Shown here one piece after another: positions 7,374 through 8,749 of a stretch of DNA of 8,749 nt. Origin of the DNA: an uncultured Oscillospiraceae bacterium. GTDB taxonomy: Bacteria > Bacillota > Clostridia > UBA1381. The first letter of the stretch is position 1. Each line of letters begins with the position of its first letter. The notes below the pieces were generated by a model. The model had not been told where the DNA came from. It made no database searches and worked only from the letters and a program-made list of their open reading frames with translations. The DNA is taken from NCBI GenBank assembly GCA_945876665.1, contig CAMCPC010000037.1:1-8749 (forward strand), read 5' to 3'. The translations under genes and the position numbers were made by a program.

Positions 7374-7406
7374 AAAAAGGTATGGAATTCAATTCCACAC
7401 CTTTTT
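7374..7406. terminator. Bidirectional rho-independent terminator between the flippase gene and folD
   Basis: An A-run (7373-7378) and a T-run (7402-7406) flank an inverted repeat, GGTATGGAA against TTCCACACC with a small AT-rich loop. It fills the 37-nt gap between two convergent stop codons (7372 and 7410). In the plus-strand RNA one pair is an A-C mismatch (7382/7398), while in the minus-strand RNA the same position is a G-U pair, so the hairpin should be slightly more stable as the folD terminator. Confidence 0.85.
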
Positions 7407-7409
7407 CGT

Positions 7410-8261
7410 TTACTTTGACTGATTTACAACAGCTGCCTTAACGGTATTCTTCATAAGCATTGCTATTGTCATAGGACCTACGCCGCCGGGGACAGGAGTA
7501 ATCGCTCCGGCAACCTTTTCGGCGCTTTCAAATTCAACGTCGCCGCAAAGCTTTTTGTTCTCAAGCCTGTTGATACCAACGTCTATTACAACAGCGCCCT
7601 CCTTTATCATATCTCCCGTGATAAAGTTCGGTATTCCTACTGCTGCGACAAGAATATCGGCATTCTTTGTTTTCTCTTTCAGATTTTTCGTCTTTGAATG
7701 ACATATGGTAACAGTGCCGTTTTGGTGCAAAAGCAGCATTGCCTGCGGCTTGCCCACAATATTGCTTCTTCCCACAATAACGCACTCCTTACCGCACACG
7801 TCTATTCCCGACTCCTTTATAAGCTCCATAACGCCTGCCGGTGTACATGGCACAAAATCATAATTTCCAACCATGATTTTACCGACATTTACAGGATGGA
7901 ACGCGTCAACGTCCTTTTTCGGATCAATCGCGTTTATGATAGTCTTTTCGTCAATGTGTTTTGGCACAGGCAGCTGTACAAGAATACCCGAAATACTCTC
8001 CTTTTTATTAAGCGTATCTATAAGCTTTAACAGCTCCTCCTGTGTTGTTTCCTCGGGCAGCGCGTACTTTTCGGAATAAATTCCGCATGCCTCACAGGCA
8101 AGCTCCTTATTGCGTACATATACTTGACTTGCAGGGTCTTCACCTACGATGATTACCGCCAGACCGGGATTTATCCCTTGCTTTTTCAGTTCCTCTACCT
8201 CTGCTTTCAGCTCTGCCTTTATTCTTGCTGAAACTTCCTTTCCCATTAACAGCTTTGCCAT
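7410..8261 (-). CDS. folD: Bifunctional methylenetetrahydrofolate dehydrogenase / methenyltetrahydrofolate cyclohydrolase
   Basis: FolD oxidises 5,10-methylene-THF to 5,10-methenyl-THF with NADP+ and then hydrolyses it to 10-formyl-THF, feeding purine and formyl-methionine synthesis in the cytoplasm. The 283-residue length is normal. Visible signatures are ASQVYVRNKELACE with the catalytic Tyr48 and Lys52, GILVQLPVP with Gln96, DPKKDVDAFHP with Asp119 (equivalent to Asp121 in E. coli by pattern), PCTPAGV (138-144), the nucleotide-binding VIVGRSNIVGKP (161-172), and the C-terminal PVPGGVGPMT. No expected residue is missing. GGAGG-type AGGAGG at 8274-8269 lies 7 nt before ATG 8261, and the N-terminus (MAKLLMGKEVSARIK) aligns with known FolD starts, so this start is secure even though it lies inside the 3' end of the upstream gene. 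Transcription probably continues from ygiQ; termination is at 7406-7374. Confidence 0.98.
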   Translation of the reverse strand: MAKLLMGKEVSARIKAELKAEVEELKKQGINPGLAVIIVGEDPASQVYVRNKELACEACGIYSEKYALPEETTQEELLKLIDTLNKKESISGILVQLPVPKHIDEKTIINAIDPKKDVDAFHPVNVGKIMVGNYDFVPCTPAGVMELIKESGIDVCGKECVIVGRSNIVGKPQAMLLLHQNGTVTICHSKTKNLKEKTKNADILVAAVGIPNFITGDMIKEGAVVIDVGINRLENKKLCGDVEFESAEKVAGAITPVPGGVGPMTIAMLMKNTVKAAVVNQSK

Positions 8262-8749
8262 TGTTTTTCCTCCTTTTGTCCTTTGGATTATTTGATAATA
8301 TATCGCCCTTGGGCGGTCTTATAAGACATCTGTTCTGATAACCTATTAAATCGGTTCTTCCTGCCTTTGTGAGCGCCTCATATACAAGCTTGTAGTTATC
8401 GGGATTTTTATATTGCAAAAGCGCCCTCTGCATTGCCTTTTCATGTGCAGTTTTGGGTACATACACCTTTTTCATTGTGAATGGGTCAAGCTCTGTATAA
8501 AACATACAGGTCGATATAGTACCCGGTGTGGGATAAAAATCCTGTACCTGCTGCGGATTTATGTTATGCTCATGCAGATATACCGCAAGCTTTACTGCAT
8601 CGCGCAGCGTACTTCCCGGATGGCTCGACATGAGATACGGCACAAGATACTGCTTTTTCCCTATCTTTTCGTTTATCTTATAAAACTTGTCCGAAAACCT
8701 GTTGAAAACACTGTTTTCGGGTTTACCCATGTATTTTAAAACATTGTCG
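8140..8749 (-). CDS. YgiQ family radical SAM protein, partial (C-terminal part only)
   Basis: The frame is open to the right edge (DNVLKYMGKPENSVF...), so the ATG at 8730 is internal and not the true start. About 200 C-terminal residues are visible. The segment KKQYLVPYLMSSHPGST, then QVQDFYPTPGTISTCMFYT, LDPFTMKKVYVP, EKAMQRALLQYKNP and DLIGYQNRCLIRP is the characteristic C-terminal region (DUF3362 type) of YgiQ proteins. The radical SAM CxxxCxxC cluster motif lies upstream, outside the window. YgiQ proteins are assigned to the radical SAM superfamily but their reaction is not established. After CLIRP the protein ends in about 58 residues rich in Lys, Arg, Gly, Asn and Ser, the last 40 of which overlap the folD start in another frame. 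The TGA stop is at 8142-8140. Confidence 0.93.
   Translation of the reverse strand, partial: DNVLKYMGKPENSVFNRFSDKFYKINEKIGKKQYLVPYLMSSHPGSTLRDAVKLAVYLHEHNINPQQVQDFYPTPGTISTCMFYTELDPFTMKKVYVPKTAHEKAMQRALLQYKNPDNYKLVYEALTKAGRTDLIGYQNRCLIRPPKGDILSNNPKDKRRKNNGKAVNGKGSFSKNKGRAESRGRGTEKARDKSRSGGNHRR
8269..8274 (-). promoter_or_regulatory. folD ribosome binding site inside the ygiQ coding region
   Basis: AGGAGG on the minus strand lies 7 nt before the folD ATG at 8261 and within the basic-tail codons of the upstream ygiQ-type gene (KDKRRKNN region). Its strength supports independent initiation on folD despite the overlap. Confidence 0.8.

Noticed and set aside
8413..8739. 108-codon plus-strand open frame at the right edge
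   Set aside because: It is antisense to the conserved YgiQ C-terminal region; the product is Cys/His/Tyr-rich without recognisable features.
1..8749. Mobile element, phage defence island or CRISPR
   Set aside because: No transposase, integrase, terminal inverted repeats, direct-repeat array or defence-type domain was found on either strand; all long frames are core genes.

Overview
The window looks like chromosomal core DNA of a Gram-positive, low-to-moderate-GC Clostridia-type bacterium, possibly Oscillospirales/Ruminococcaceae-like; this placement is inferred from protein style and not tested. The reasons are strong AGGAGG-type ribosome binding sites, consensus sigma-A promoters, a SpoVB/YtgP-type flippase, and a four-gene GldA/GldF/GldG/DUF4340 ABC cluster of the kind common in Clostridia. 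I see no transposase, integrase, phage gene, CRISPR array, tRNA or rRNA.

Layout, left to right. Positions 1-3603 hold a tight minus-strand operon, transcribed right to left: ABC ATPase (3603-2638), six-helix ABC-2 permease (2654-1950), GldG-like auxiliary membrane protein (1937-534) and a DUF4340 protein (from 537, running off the left edge). The junctions are a 17-nt overlap, a 12-nt gap and an ATGA overlap, so the four are almost certainly co-translated parts of one membrane machine of unknown substrate. Upstream, also on the minus strand, is aspS (aspartyl-tRNA synthetase, 5488-3710). It is separated from the ABC operon by a hairpin with a C(UUCG)G tetraloop at 3633-3660, which may end aspS transcription or sit in the ABC leader.

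The 5489-5674 region carries two divergent consensus promoters, one for aspS and one for a plus-strand MOP-superfamily lipid flippase (5675-7372). The flippase converges on folD (8261-7410, minus), and a shared hairpin at 7374-7406 can terminate both. At the right edge is the 3' end of a ygiQ-type radical SAM gene (8749-8140, minus), whose basic low-complexity tail overlaps the first 122 nt of folD out of frame.

The genes serve translation (aspS), one-carbon metabolism (folD), envelope lipid-linked precursor transport (flippase), an uncharacterised ABC system, and an uncharacterised radical SAM enzyme. No clearly new system is present. The points most worth a second look are the ygiQ/folD overprint, the UUCG hairpin between aspS and the ABC operon, and the unassigned role of the ABC-GldG-DUF4340 cluster. 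Three starts (ATPase, permease, aspS) are set by their ribosome binding sites and are shorter than the longest open frames.
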